A DNA stretch of 64,000 nucleotides from Psettodes erumei (taxonomy: Eukaryota > Chordata > Actinopteri > Pleuronectiformes > Psettodidae), in contig JAFBJZ010000874.1 of the NCBI GenBank assembly GCA_016785225.1, positions 2,969,501-3,033,500 on the forward strand, written 5' to 3'. Below are positions 25,268 through 36,848 of this stretch, one piece after another. The notes beneath the pieces were generated by a model. It saw nothing but the letters and a program-made list of their open reading frames with translations. It made no database searches and was not told the origin of the DNA. The position numbers and the translations under genes were made by a program. Positions within the stretch are counted from its first letter, which is position 1. Each line of letters starts with the position of its first letter.

Positions 25268-28200
25268 TTATGATATTTCAAACCCAATAACGGTTGCTCT
25301 CGTAATCCATCCGATGTAAAAAAAAAAAAAAAATTTAAATCAATGTGATGAATTAGCACTGACATTGACAACAGGCACGGCTACATCACCGTAGAAGTCC
25401 ACTATTTGGGGTTTGAACCAGTTCATTGAACCAGGACTATCAATATTCATATAGTCCTTGAAGGCATCGCAAAAGCAGAGAAAATGTTAAGAAAATGTCC
25501 TTTGGAAACAAAGAAATGTCTTGTTTTTGCTTAATGATGAGATTAAACAAGTTAACTAAGTCGCGCTGATACATGTTGCTCACACTTCATTTACAGTTTA
25601 AATCTCGATTTTACTTTTCAATTATACATGTTATCTCATCCAACTGAAGTTTTAATTCGTTATTCATTCATTTTAGTCATGTGAGCATGCCTGTAAACAT
25701 GTTATCAGTATATACACTGGTCATAGCACACAAACATGAAAATTATCATGAGGAAACAAAGCACTAAGGGAGATAATGTCCATAAAATCAGCCCCATGGC
25801 TTCTCAAGGCATCATAAATTATGTTCTCAATTTCATTCCTTGCCTTTTTATCCCCAGAAGAGATTGCTTCCTTACACTCCAGCATGTATTCATATATTGT
25901 TTTATTTCAAATTGATGCTGAGAGCAACTTTATGTGGGGTAGTGGGACTGTTGAACCATAACCAACTCAATTTGGTATGTCGGCACTGAGGGTGGTGGTG
26001 GGAGGTGGATATTGAAGTTGCCAGGTAGGAGGAGGGTCTCAGCCCAGAAATAGTAAGAGAAGCCAAGTTGTGGATAGAGCAGAGGAGAGAGGGGTGACTT
26101 TGAGGAGAAGGGAAGGAGGATGGGTAGCCCTTAGCTCTTTTCTCTATCTCCAAGGAGGTGTGCGGCTGTGTGTGTGTCCACGGAGAGACACTCGCCTGTA
26201 TGCATCGGCATGTTGTCCTGAGGCGTTGTTCTTGTTAAGGTTATTAGGGAAGATGTCTGGCGCTAATCAGTGGGGGACTATAGGGACCCCCACTAAACGG
26301 CTTCATCATCAGAGGGCCCCAGTGGTGATAAATCTAGCCCCAAGCACCCAGAGGGCCTGCAGGTACCGAGCCTGTATCTGTCTTTGGTTTTATTGTTACA
26401 GTGCAGCAGCATGTAAATCAATAGTTGAGGATAAAATTTGGCCATTTTTCTACCTGAGTTGATAGGTATATTGGAATTTGATTAAATATGATGTGTAGAA
26501 CTGAGCGATATAAATGATCAATACAACACTGAGGCTTTAACTTTAGGTTATTTGAATAAAACATTTTCCGTTCCATATAAACTTTTCTTATTTATAATAC
26601 CATCTTTTAAGAACACAAAAGAAAAAAAATATTTTTCAAAAGTTTTTCACTTTAAAAATAGTGGAAACTGGTACAACATATTTCGTATTAGTAAGTGCAA
26701 TGAAGGGAAGTTATTGATAAAAAAAAAAGACGAAAGAAAGAAAATGTGAAGAAATGTTTCTCTTTCGTCTCTTTTCATCCTCCAGTTTCATCTATCTCCA
26801 TTCTCCTCCTCTTGTCTGTGAACTAGCCCGGGGCAAGCAGACGCGTAATGTTAAGGCACTAACTAGACTACAGAGTGTATGGACACACACACGCTGCAGA
26901 GACATTCAAGTGTGAAATGAGATCTCTGCACAATCAGTGGGAGTTGCAGCCATAAAGCACATCAAGCTTTTCAGCTTTAAGGTATCATCAAACAGATCGC
27001 ACAAATCCTCTTCTCTGGATAACTATGGACTTGCTGTTTTCTGGTAACAACTGTGGGTTTTTTTCTCCTCTTCACAGATAAACCCGTTCATGGACATCCA
27101 AAAATGAAACCAAGCGTTGGTTCCAGCCGTGAGGGGTCTTTTTATTTCTGAGAGAGACAAGCAGAAATTTTATTGTGATTGCAAAGATTGCAGTGTTCCC
27201 TGTTTCCAACAACAAATTATTTTTGCATCTTTAATAAATTATAATTAAGACATTTAATTTACGGTAACATACAAACTCTCATTTGACACGCTTGCAAATA
27301 ACTTTTACTCTACTTCAGCTTGACAAATTTCAGAATGTCTCACAGAAATCATATTCAATGACTCCATATCTGTCATAATAAAAACAGACAATCCTGACTT
27401 TCTTATTTTTTACATTGTCAAGGGGCCAATATCCACCCCACATCTCAGCGCAACCCTGGATTCCATTATTTTTTTTTCTATTTTGTCATTTATGGAGTTT
27501 CAGCAGACCCCCCTTAGGCCTCAGCAGGTGTATCTCATTCCCATATTTATCAAGCATAAATCCTGAATCATTATAGGATATAAGATATGACTGTGTGCTG
27601 CATTCTTCCCTTTTCCACTGACATGTATGCAGGCTGAAATATGTTTGTATGCAAACACAGAGAGACAAGAGGCTGTGATGGGAGGCACGGGATTTCAACA
27701 GCACTTCTTCTCTCTGATGGATGGGTACTTCACTGCTGCCCAGACGGAGAGACGCAGATAGAAATAGGCAGGGAGGACACATGGAGCACCAGTGGGATGA
27801 AAGAATGATGAAAATAGAGAGCAAAATCACAAAAAAGCAGAGGGGGAGGAAACAATGGAGCAGTTTACAGGGTTTGAAAAAAAGTTTGGGAAATGATATA
27901 TGGTTGTATGCTGCCAATAATGTCCTTTTATTAAAGAAATTGTTTCATGAAATGTGCTTATTCACTTTGTTTGCTTAAAAGTTAGATGAGAAGATTGATA
28001 CCAGTCTTATAATATGTAAATAGCAGAGAGGATTTAGGACATATGGAAGACAGCGGGTGGCTGAGAGAGTGGGAAGACAGAGGGGTGGTAGGAAGGAGGA
28101 AGACGGGGTAATAGCAGCAGGGGAGGCAGAGGGCAGGGGAGTTTGGGATGGTCTAATAAATCGAGTGAGTGACTCCACTCATTTCTGCCCATGGGACGAA

Positions 28201-28325
28201 TCTAGTCGCGCTCACCGGCGCAGTGCAGCATCAGGGAATTGTGGGTAATGAGAGCTTATTCTCCCCCGTAGTGTTTGCTCATCATCATCATTGCCACCCC
28301 CAACCTCCTCAGCTGCCCACGTAGA

Positions 28326-28332
28326 ACACACA

Positions 28333-28371
<39 letters not shown>
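28326..28371. repeat. (CA)n microsatellite
   Basis: About 22 units with one CATA interruption near 28340. Confidence 0.95.
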
Positions 28372-28374
<3 letters not shown>

Positions 28375-30318
28375 CTTACACACAAGCATGCAGATTTGGC
28401 ATTTAGATGCTGGTGTGAAGTTACACATATGAACATGTGCAGGCACACACAGATCCTGCAGACATGCTGTTGGTTTTGTGAGTAAGGTCAAACAGCGAGG
28501 TGTTATTGCTTAAATCTGCTGCTGGCGCCAATTTTGGATGTCACACTCAGTGAGGCGCGCGCGCACACACACACACGGTTCAATGACACCCTCTTTTATC
28601 CACAGGTCCCTTTAGCCCGAGGAGACCAATCTGTCTGAGGGTAGATCCTACATGCATCAAACCACAACCCTCGTTCGCCCTTTCTCTTGCTCTCCTCTGT
28701 CTCTGTAGCCCGTGGTCCCCCTCACCCTGGGGCAAGGCTGTGACCACAAGAAGTAAGCTGGTGGTCCCAGTAGGGGGCCGGGGCTCAGACACACCATTAG
28801 CATGAGGGAATCAGAGTCATTACAACTGGAAGGGCAACGGAGGACGAGTCTTTCCCTCTGTGAAGGAGGTTTGGGAAGTCCTGGGATGAAAAAAAAGACA
28901 AACTGGGAAGGTTTTTTAAAAAAATCAGATTGTTGGGAAACAGTGCATATCCAATATGTAATACATGAATATTTTTATACAGATGTGGATGGTCCATATG
29001 ATGATTACGCTTTCATGATCTGCATTGTTTTGGTGGCTTATCTGTAAGGCTTAGTTGAAATTAAGGGGAGTGCTTTTCTAGAGGTATACGCTCTACTGAG
29101 TGTCATTCTAGTTCATTATGTGTTTTACCTCTGCTGGAGACCATGTTATTACCATCACAGATAACATTAGTCTCATGCACATTCTTCCATGTGTTACACA
29201 TCAATCAATTTATCTCTAAAAAGGGACAGAGCAAAATGTTATGGAAAGGAAGCTGTATGCTGAATTTCACACATTACCACAATAAACACCCAAATGCTGT
29301 GCATAAACAGTATATTTTCCAATTTGCTGTGGATTTCAGGTTTAACTTTAAAATGTCCAACTTTTATTTCAAATGAAAATTCTTTCCCAATTGACCATCA
29401 AAGGATGTGCTAGGGGCACATCTGTCAAGCGCATAAACATGACCCTGTCTTTGACTCTCCATCATCTCATTAACTTCTGCAGGGCAGCCTGAGCATTTTC
29501 CATTATCTTTGCACATGCAGAATATGAGTCAAGTGTGGAGGATGGACTGAGCAATTATCTGCTTTTTAAGCAAGGTCAGCTCTGGAGGCTCTGAGGGACT
29601 CAAGTATCCGTTGGTCACTTTGTGTGACAGACAGATGGTATGGGTATAGCCTGTCAGACACACTGAAAGAAGTTCTTTTCTTTGTCTAGTCTATGCAATT
29701 AAAACTCTCATTTCCATTTATAAAATGTCCAATAATGGCTAGAACAATTAAAAGTGAATATGTGAGATCACTGAGATGAGATAATGAAGAGGCAAAAGTG
29801 TGTGGCTTTTGTTCAACAAAAAAGCCCTTAAAACGAGATTTTTTTTTCTCATGGCTTCACATGGAACCACCATTTTAATTAACTTACAAATGGCTGTCTT
29901 TTGCTCATTAAAGTGCTTCCACAGTACAAATGATCCCAACATGTTTAGTACCTCATTTAAACTGAATTATACATCAAGACTTGTGTTGTAGTTTTAAATG
30001 AGATGGAAATAGTGTTGTATGTACAGTATGTAATGGGTTGTTTCTGAAATTGACAGTGAATAAAAATCTACTCATGTACAGCACCACTCCGTACACTTGA
30101 AGATGCACTAATGATTCTTTAATTGGAGTTTAATGTCTTTATTCCTCCCCCACCCGGTCAACATGAAGAGGGCTTATTGAGTAAGAGGATACAGCATGAA
30201 TAAAGCAGCGATGGCAGGAAGGTATCCACCTGAATATACAGGCAGATACTTATCTGCTGCATGTGCGGCGTAAGAGTTGTATGAAAATATACCAGTTAGA
30301 TAATTGCTTGTATGTTTA

Positions 30319-30375
30319 CTCTTAATTTATGTATATATGAATTAAGAGTCAAAGAAAATCTACAGATTTTCTTTG
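30319..30375. repeat. Two adjacent perfect inverted repeats with a direct-repeat echo
   Basis: ACTCTTAATT (30319-30328) pairs with AATTAAGAGT (30340-30349). Immediately after, CAAAGAAAATCT (30350-30361) pairs with AGATTTTCTTTG (30364-30375) around a 2-base loop. The 14-mer AGTCAAAGAAAATC at 30347-30360 recurs at 30406-30419. Confidence 0.85.
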
Positions 30376-32258
30376 GATGATTAGTATCAGTGGGTTCCCT
30401 CTTTAAGTCAAAGAAAATCGGTAAATTTTTGTAGATCTTTGATTGTTTCCACTGTTTCAATGCTTTCATACTAAGTGCAGGTTGTTTCTGTTAACACTGG
30501 TGAGCTGCTCATGCTGGGTCCTGGGTCCTTATTAAGAATTTATTGAATTTAACATCTGGCTTGGCCCAGCTCTTGCTCAGCCATTGTCAAACTTGATGAT
30601 CCCTCTCTTGCAGTCAGAAGTCCTTAAAACACATGGTGGGTAAAATTTTAGAGTACGTTCATAATACATTACCTACATTTTTAATAAGTTGTGTTACCAG
30701 TATTCATTCTGCTAATTCTGGCCATCACATATAAGATTAATGCTGTAAATGCATACATAAAAACAAATACATCTAACATGTTTTGCCTTAAACTTTATTT
30801 TGACAAAGTCAGATATATAAATGTGTACAAACACAATGGTCACAATGTTGTGTGACTTTTAACATCCACTGTTAAAATAGACTTGATATTCAGAATATTT
30901 CATGTCATTAAAGAAATATAATAAATTATATGGTAAATATCATAAAAATGTCCTAACATCTGGGATGGGGCTGGACTTACCCTGAGGACAATTTCTGTGT
31001 CCCAGATGTTTTACTGAAGAAACCTGGAGTGTTTGTGTGACAGCACAAGTCCTGAGGAGAATATTCATTGAGCTCTGACTGATCCCATCACCCTGTAAAA
31101 AATGTAAATGAATGGGTGACATTACCGTGGCTGTTCCATGTGTGTGAAATCACAGCACCTCTCTCAATTTGGAAATGTACGTGTTGATCCTGCTGCCGTG
31201 GCAACCCTGAGATATAGCCTAGTTTGAGAACCAGTCAAAAATATTATATGAACAGTTTGTAATAAATGAGCTTTTCATGTAAATTTGTTGTCAAAATGTG
31301 GAGCTCTCCAGTCCACAAGGAGCTGTTGATGAAAACCCCTGGACATTTTGTCAGGATTAGATATGGACTTGATCTCAGGTCATTTACAGGTTGTGTGACC
31401 TTTTAATCAGAGTCAGAGATGACACATGAGCCTTCCATGGTTGCTATGTTTGTCTCCAGTTGCAACATTTTTACTTTCATAAAAAAAATGCAAAAGAAAA
31501 CCTTCAGCTATCAAGAGAAGTTGTCATAAAGATTTGCTCAAAATTTTCGTCAAACCTGTACTGAGGAAGAGAAGAGCCAAAGAGTCACTGAGACCATCGA
31601 GAGCGATGCACCAAACATTTAACATCTAACATGGACTATGTGAGATCTTTGTGAGCACTTTGACAGTCTATGGTATATTTTACTTAGGACCCTTACAGTT
31701 TACCAAGGGATGTAACAAGGGGAACATAGTTATAAAACTTAAATCGTTTTATTTATGTACTCAAATTTTACATTTTCTTAAACTATTTGGCCTGAGGCCA
31801 GGAGAAGCTTGATTATTGAGAAGTTTTATGGACTGACTGTCTCTCCTTCTATGTACTCCTACCCCACTATATTTCAGAAAGAAACATTTAATTTTTTGCA
31901 ACATTAATTTTATTAGACACCTGTAGTTTCTCTTTAGATTTCATGTCCAAATAATTTGATCAACATATAAAATATAACAGTTTTTTAAAGATTGAACTAT
32001 ATACCTTAAGAATTAAATGAACTCAACTTTTACCAACTACAACAATGAACTGTACATGTTTGGGCAGCAGTGCTGAGAAACCTGAGAAACCATTTATAAG
32101 TAAATAAATAATATGCAGCCTTGGCTGGCAGGGGCTGCAGGGAAAACCCCAAACCCCAAACATGTAACTTTACCTTGACAAGTGGTCTGCAGTTCATCTG
32201 ATCTATATTTTCCTGCTGTGAAACTGTAAAAGTTTTTTGCTGTGATGAATTGATTCAG

Positions 32259-32812
32259 CATCCATCGCCGAGGCCCTCCAACCTTCCCCAGAAGAGGAAG
32301 CGCAGCTGGGAGCCTCATCCATGGAAATCCCCTGGCAGACCTCAGAAGAGGCTGGATTTGGATTGGGTGCTTCAGCTGACCATTTCACCTGCTGACCTGC
32401 CAGCAGTGTGCAACGTGCCCACCAGCACCCATCCCTCCACTGATGGAGACCAGTTGACCTCAAGTGCTCTGAACCTGGAGGGTCCTGTGAAAATACATGG
32501 CTGCTCCATAGAAGAATTCCAGCAAATCTACAATAGAGTGGCAGAGGAGACGCTGAGGTATGTTCCTAAAATCATGTCCATGTGACTATTATCACATTTG
32601 TCAAATCACTCAATCTCACAAAAAAAAACTTTTTTGAAATCCTCTATGATTATAAATTCATTTCTTTTTCTACTCCTCACAGGAACAAGAGTGGTCTGGT
32701 TCATCCGTACAGTTTGCAGCTGGGCCGTCGCATTTATTTACATAGCAAGATCATCAGATTATCATTAAGAAAGCTTGTCAGTCATTACACCATTGTATTG
32801 TGTGGTGAATGA
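32259..32812 (+). CDS. Unrecognised two-exon reading frame (gene fragment or small gene)
   Basis: Not recognised. Seen: an open exon 32259-32557 preceded by CAG, ending in a good donor (GAG|GTATGT), and an exon starting at 32683 after TCCTCACAG. The 125-base intron is in phase 2 and the frame continues exactly. Exon A is rich in K, R, P and W (PQKRKRSWEPHPW), then has an ordered-looking segment, CSIEEFQQIYNRVAEETL. The joined product continues RNKSGLVHPYSLQLGRRI, then turns AT-rich and stops at 32810-32812. There is no ATG in frame, so an upstream exon is needed if it is expressed. Biased composition of the first half suggests a nuclear protein, which is inference only. The abrupt loss of complexity after GRRI could mark a missed exon end, a truncation or a decaying copy. 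Confidence 0.42.
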
Positions 32813-33087
32813 ATTCATCATGTCCAGGCTGTCTACTTAATTTTAAACCATTAAGTAAAGCCATATCTTAAATACTATAATACTGTATAAACCTAAACAT
32901 ATTTCTTTTTAAATAGATTTGATATAAAATATTGAAAGCAAGAAAATACTAGTAGCTTTAGTTCAGTCAGAAGTGGCTTTTGAGAATCCAAGCCAATGTA
33001 TATTGAAGGGACCCCACATATGCACCATATTCATTTGTTTGCATGATTGCACACAGGAGCCTTGTGCAGCATGCCCAATATCATCAT

Positions 33088-33144
33088 CACCATTGTCATC
33101 ATTATCATCATCATCATCATCTTCGTCATCATCATCATCATCAT
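33088..33144. repeat. Imperfect (ATC)n trinucleotide repeat
   Basis: About 18 units with several substitutions; it yields spurious Ser-, Ile- or Met-rich frames. Confidence 0.9.
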
Positions 33145-35500
33145 CTTTAGGTTGTCCAGAGAGTCAGCCCAGGCAGGTGTGTGTTTCTCTAGACTCACTC
33201 TGGGGCAAAAGAATGACAGCAACTGCACCACAAAACTCATGATGCTGCACTCTGCTTAATGTGAGATATTACCATCATCAGCACTCAGCTTTATCTCACA
33301 CCTGCCTCATCACAATTGCCGTGTAAGGTTGAAAAAGATAGATCTTTTAATTAGAATAAATCATTTGGCAGCATAAGTGGGTTTTTTGCTGAGAAGGAGT
33401 TTGACTAAACACCTTGCACATTAAGACTGGTAAAAATGTGTTTTAATTGTCAGTATCTCAAAATTTAAAGGTTTGGACTTTCAGGGATTTTATTTTTGTT
33501 CTTTTACATCTGGGACTCAGATCTGGGACACAACACTTGTGACCTGTTTTTTTGGTTTCCTGGGATGTATCCCCAAAACATGAACCCTCCCAGAGAATAA
33601 TGTTTCTCTGAAATGTGCCTGTGATCTAAAGCAGTGCAAGTTCAATAAGCTTGTGAAATTTCTTTAGATCTTGAACACTGGAGGTGCCCTTCATTCTTTG
33701 AGGGCTATATAGCAGGAAAAGCAAACAGTTCTCTAATTTCACTTTAATTTCTGTCCCTACCCATCTCCTCCCTCCATTTTCCCCTCTAAAACATCCACTA
33801 ATAATCATCTCTGTGCCTCATTAAGGAGCAGAGGAGTGGGAAAGCACAGGCTGCTCCAGATGTTTGGTGGAAAGCCCCTGAGGTCCAGTGTCTGTGTCAG
33901 AGAGCTTGTGTGTATCTGTCTGTTGTAATGTGCACTATCAAGTGTGCATGGTGGCATGAGCGTGTGCACGAATGTGTATGCGATACCACTTTAAATCTGT
34001 GACACTTCCTGTACTGTCTTTAGGCATCACTCTGAGTGTTCCACTGCCCCACTTTCACAGCAGGCACAGGCAGTGAGGAGTTTCCTCTTTGAGAACACTG
34101 GATGGAAATGTGGACAAGCTCAGCCATCTCAGCATGAGTGTATAATCATTCTCTTTGTCTGCTGATGCTGCCACACTGATCTGTCAAGTCAAGACATGCA
34201 GGTGTCAAGAGGATCTGAATGATTTATGGGGCTGATACTGACTTTTCTGCATCTTTGTTTTGCGATGGGTATAGTTAAATTTTTTCTCATTTCTTATACA
34301 TGGGATTTGATCACTGAATTTACAGCATGCAGGCAGTTGCTATTCTTGAAATACCATTTCATATAGTCTGCACAACACAGACTGCTTGTAATTTTGGCAG
34401 GTTAAGGTATTACAATTGAAATAATTGAAAAATGAAAAAAGGTTGCATAATTGAGTTTTTCCACCCTTCATATTGCAATATAACAGCAATTGACAAATTT
34501 TCTTATCAGGATCATTTATCATAGACAAATAAGTGTTTTTGTTATTCTTGTAAAAGTTATTTGTCTTCTGAAATGCTGCCCTACTTCAGCATCATCAGCT
34601 TGTGACTGAATAATTCACACTTCCTTTATGAAATCAAAGTGAATGAAACATGAGTGAAAATGACGAGTTACTGTTACCAAGTTTTCCTAGTCCCAGAAGT
34701 GTCATCAGATCAGGCAAACTCAATGTGGCAATGTAGCATGGAGGGTTGGTCATGAAATAATAATTCTTCTCCACATTCACCTTTACCTTTCACCAAAAGC
34801 AAGAAAGCAGTCTGACAAAAACGTCTGTGATGCAGACATTGAAACAGGTACAGTACAATGGAAATGCTACTGCCACTTAATATAGCATATATGCTATCCT
34901 TGCTTTCCTAATAGGCAATTATACATACATGTGCCAACAAATATAAGTTAAGCCACAAATTTGTTTTCTGACAAATTTAAGTTTAGAAATGCTAAAATCT
35001 CAAAATGCATACTTTTCTTGATGTTCTTAGTGCTGGCCACAGTCAAATCAAGCTAATTCAAGGTGCAACTCGACATATTTGAGTAGTACCAATGCACTGT
35101 GTATTCAAAGCCCAGTTGGAATTTGTGTGTAGACACCACATGCTGTTGCTCAGTTCTTTTTTTCCAACAATAGCCAATTCACAATTGGTAAATTCCTGCT
35201 TTTGTAGTCTTCCACTTCATTTTCCCAGCTTTGACAGTTTTTTGTAAAGTAATGGTAGTTGTGGCATTGTGGACCATCCCTTTCCCAATCCTGCAGCCAC
35301 ATGAGACAACAAATTAGAGAATGCAGAGTGATGCCCTTTACCTCAGATCATATTAGCAGCAGGCTTTTACTTTTGCTTTACTTTTAATTCAGTTTACTGA
35401 AGATGAACCTCTAATTGCTTGATGTGTACTGGACCTCTGTGGTTTACATGAAATGTCCTTTAGGGACAAACTGACAACTAATGTCATGTCACTGAATTCA

Positions 35501-35515
35501 CCAACAGGTGGCAGC
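35501..35515 (+). promoter_or_regulatory. CTCF-like motif upstream of vgll3
   Basis: CCAACAGGTGGCAGC matches the CTCF core consensus at all but one position. It lies about 1.3 kb upstream of the vgll3 ATG. Motif match only. Confidence 0.45.
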
Positions 35516-36107
35516 AAATTGCTCTCAGTCAATCAGGGAGTTTCGTTGAAAGAGAGAAAAGTGTCAACCAACAGTCACATTTGACAGTAATGAATGACTT
35601 GAACAGTCCTTGTAATGCTGATTTAAACATGTCAGACATTGAGGTTAGAGGACCAGAAGTCAGCAATGGTACAAAAACACCTTATAAGGAGTTTAAATAT
35701 GCAGGAATTCTGAATGTTACTGATTCTCATTTGTTGCTTGTTTTATTTAGAATGTTAACCTTCATCTCAAAAATGAGAACCGAAATAGTCGCAAAAAGAT
35801 AATTTTGACTGACTGCACCTGCCTTTGAATAGCACCTGTTGCTACAGATGGCATTGTTCACACTGGCTCCAGTGCACTTCATTTAAATATGTTCTTGCTA
35901 CTATTAAAAACTAACACTTGGTGGACATTTTTGTATATTTAAAAGGCTGATGTCATTGATAGTTTGAATCATTAGTCTGTGGCGTCAGTAAGCATAAATA
36001 TAACAACATTTTAAATTTCTTCCTTGCAATGAAAGCTTTAAAAAATCCTCTAACACCTTCATGTTGGGAAATAAAACACAGGTACAGTACAACATTTATA
36101 TGAATAG

Positions 36108-36108
<1 letters not shown>

Positions 36109-36150
<42 letters not shown>
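36109..36150. repeat. (AAT)n trinucleotide repeat
   Basis: About 14 uninterrupted units about 700 bases upstream of the vgll3 start codon; likely length-polymorphic. Confidence 0.95.
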
Positions 36151-36153
<3 letters not shown>

Positions 36154-36480
36154 TTTAGACAAAATTGTGACATTTGGTCTCTGCTCAAAATTTTCTGGGT
36201 AGGGCAGATTGGGCTCATGACTTCAACCTTTCCAAGACCCTGGCTCTACAGCCCTGATTCTTAGCTCTGACAACGTCCTGAGGTCAGAGGTCTCTACTAT
36301 GAACCACAGACTTAATATGACATACAGCAGCATACCATGAGTACATTAGATTTTTTATGAATGGGTGCCCCCTGTGGGAACAGAAACTTTTAGATGCATA
36401 GTTGTGTTAGTGCCTCGCTAAACTCCACTGCGCCATGCAGGCCCTTCCCCGGTGGGCGTGCGTATTGGCCCCAGCCCTCT

Positions 36481-36532
36481 CTAAATATAACTCCCCTCCA
36501 AAACAGAAAAAGAGAAAAGGGGGACAGGAATG
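36481..36532 (+). promoter_or_regulatory. MEF2-like site and TEAD-like motif upstream of vgll3
   Basis: CTAAATATAA at 36481-36490 fits the MEF2 consensus and could also serve as a TATA-like element. GGAATG at 36527-36532 is the reverse complement of the TEAD/MCAT core. Both lie about 320-370 bases before the vgll3 ATG in a GC-richer region. The leader also carries a 12-codon upstream ORF at 36721-36759. These are motif matches without functional proof. Confidence 0.35.
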
Positions 36533-36848
36533 CTCACCCAATCAGAAGCGGTCTAAAATCTTGTCAGAGAAAAGGGTGTTTTTTCGGATACAGTGTGCGT
36601 GCGTGCGTACCGTTTTGATCCATTTTGCGGCCCCGGGTGGTGCTGGTGGAGCACACAGCGGGAGGCGCATTGTCTGTATGCAAACTGGACGACATGGCCA
36701 TTGTATGCGCCCGGGCATATATGGAGGCGCCGACGACTCGGAGGATGCAGCCCGTCTGAAGTCTCAGGGAGAATCGCCCTCGGCTGTGTTGTGCGCGTTT
36801 CTCTCCGTCGACTTTCTCTTAACCCTTTAACCGCTCTGCGCCGTCGCT

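Larger units (their letters stand above)
25100..32258. other. Intergenic DNA between chmp2b and the unrecognised exons
   Basis: No recognisable gene. It contains inverted repeats at 25235-25267 and 30319-30375, a (CA)n run at 28326-28371, and AT-rich DNA. A minus-strand open frame of 143 codons at 27486-27917 shows no similarity or codon signature. Confidence 0.55.
32813..36400. other. Intergenic DNA upstream of vgll3
   Basis: No exon recognised. It holds an (ATC)n run at about 33088-33144, the CTCF-like motif at 35501 and an (AAT)n run at 36109-36150. Confidence 0.6.

Noticed and set aside
27486..27917. 143-codon minus-strand frame
   Set aside because: No recognisable domain, biased hydrophobic composition from pyrimidine-rich DNA, no splice or promoter context.
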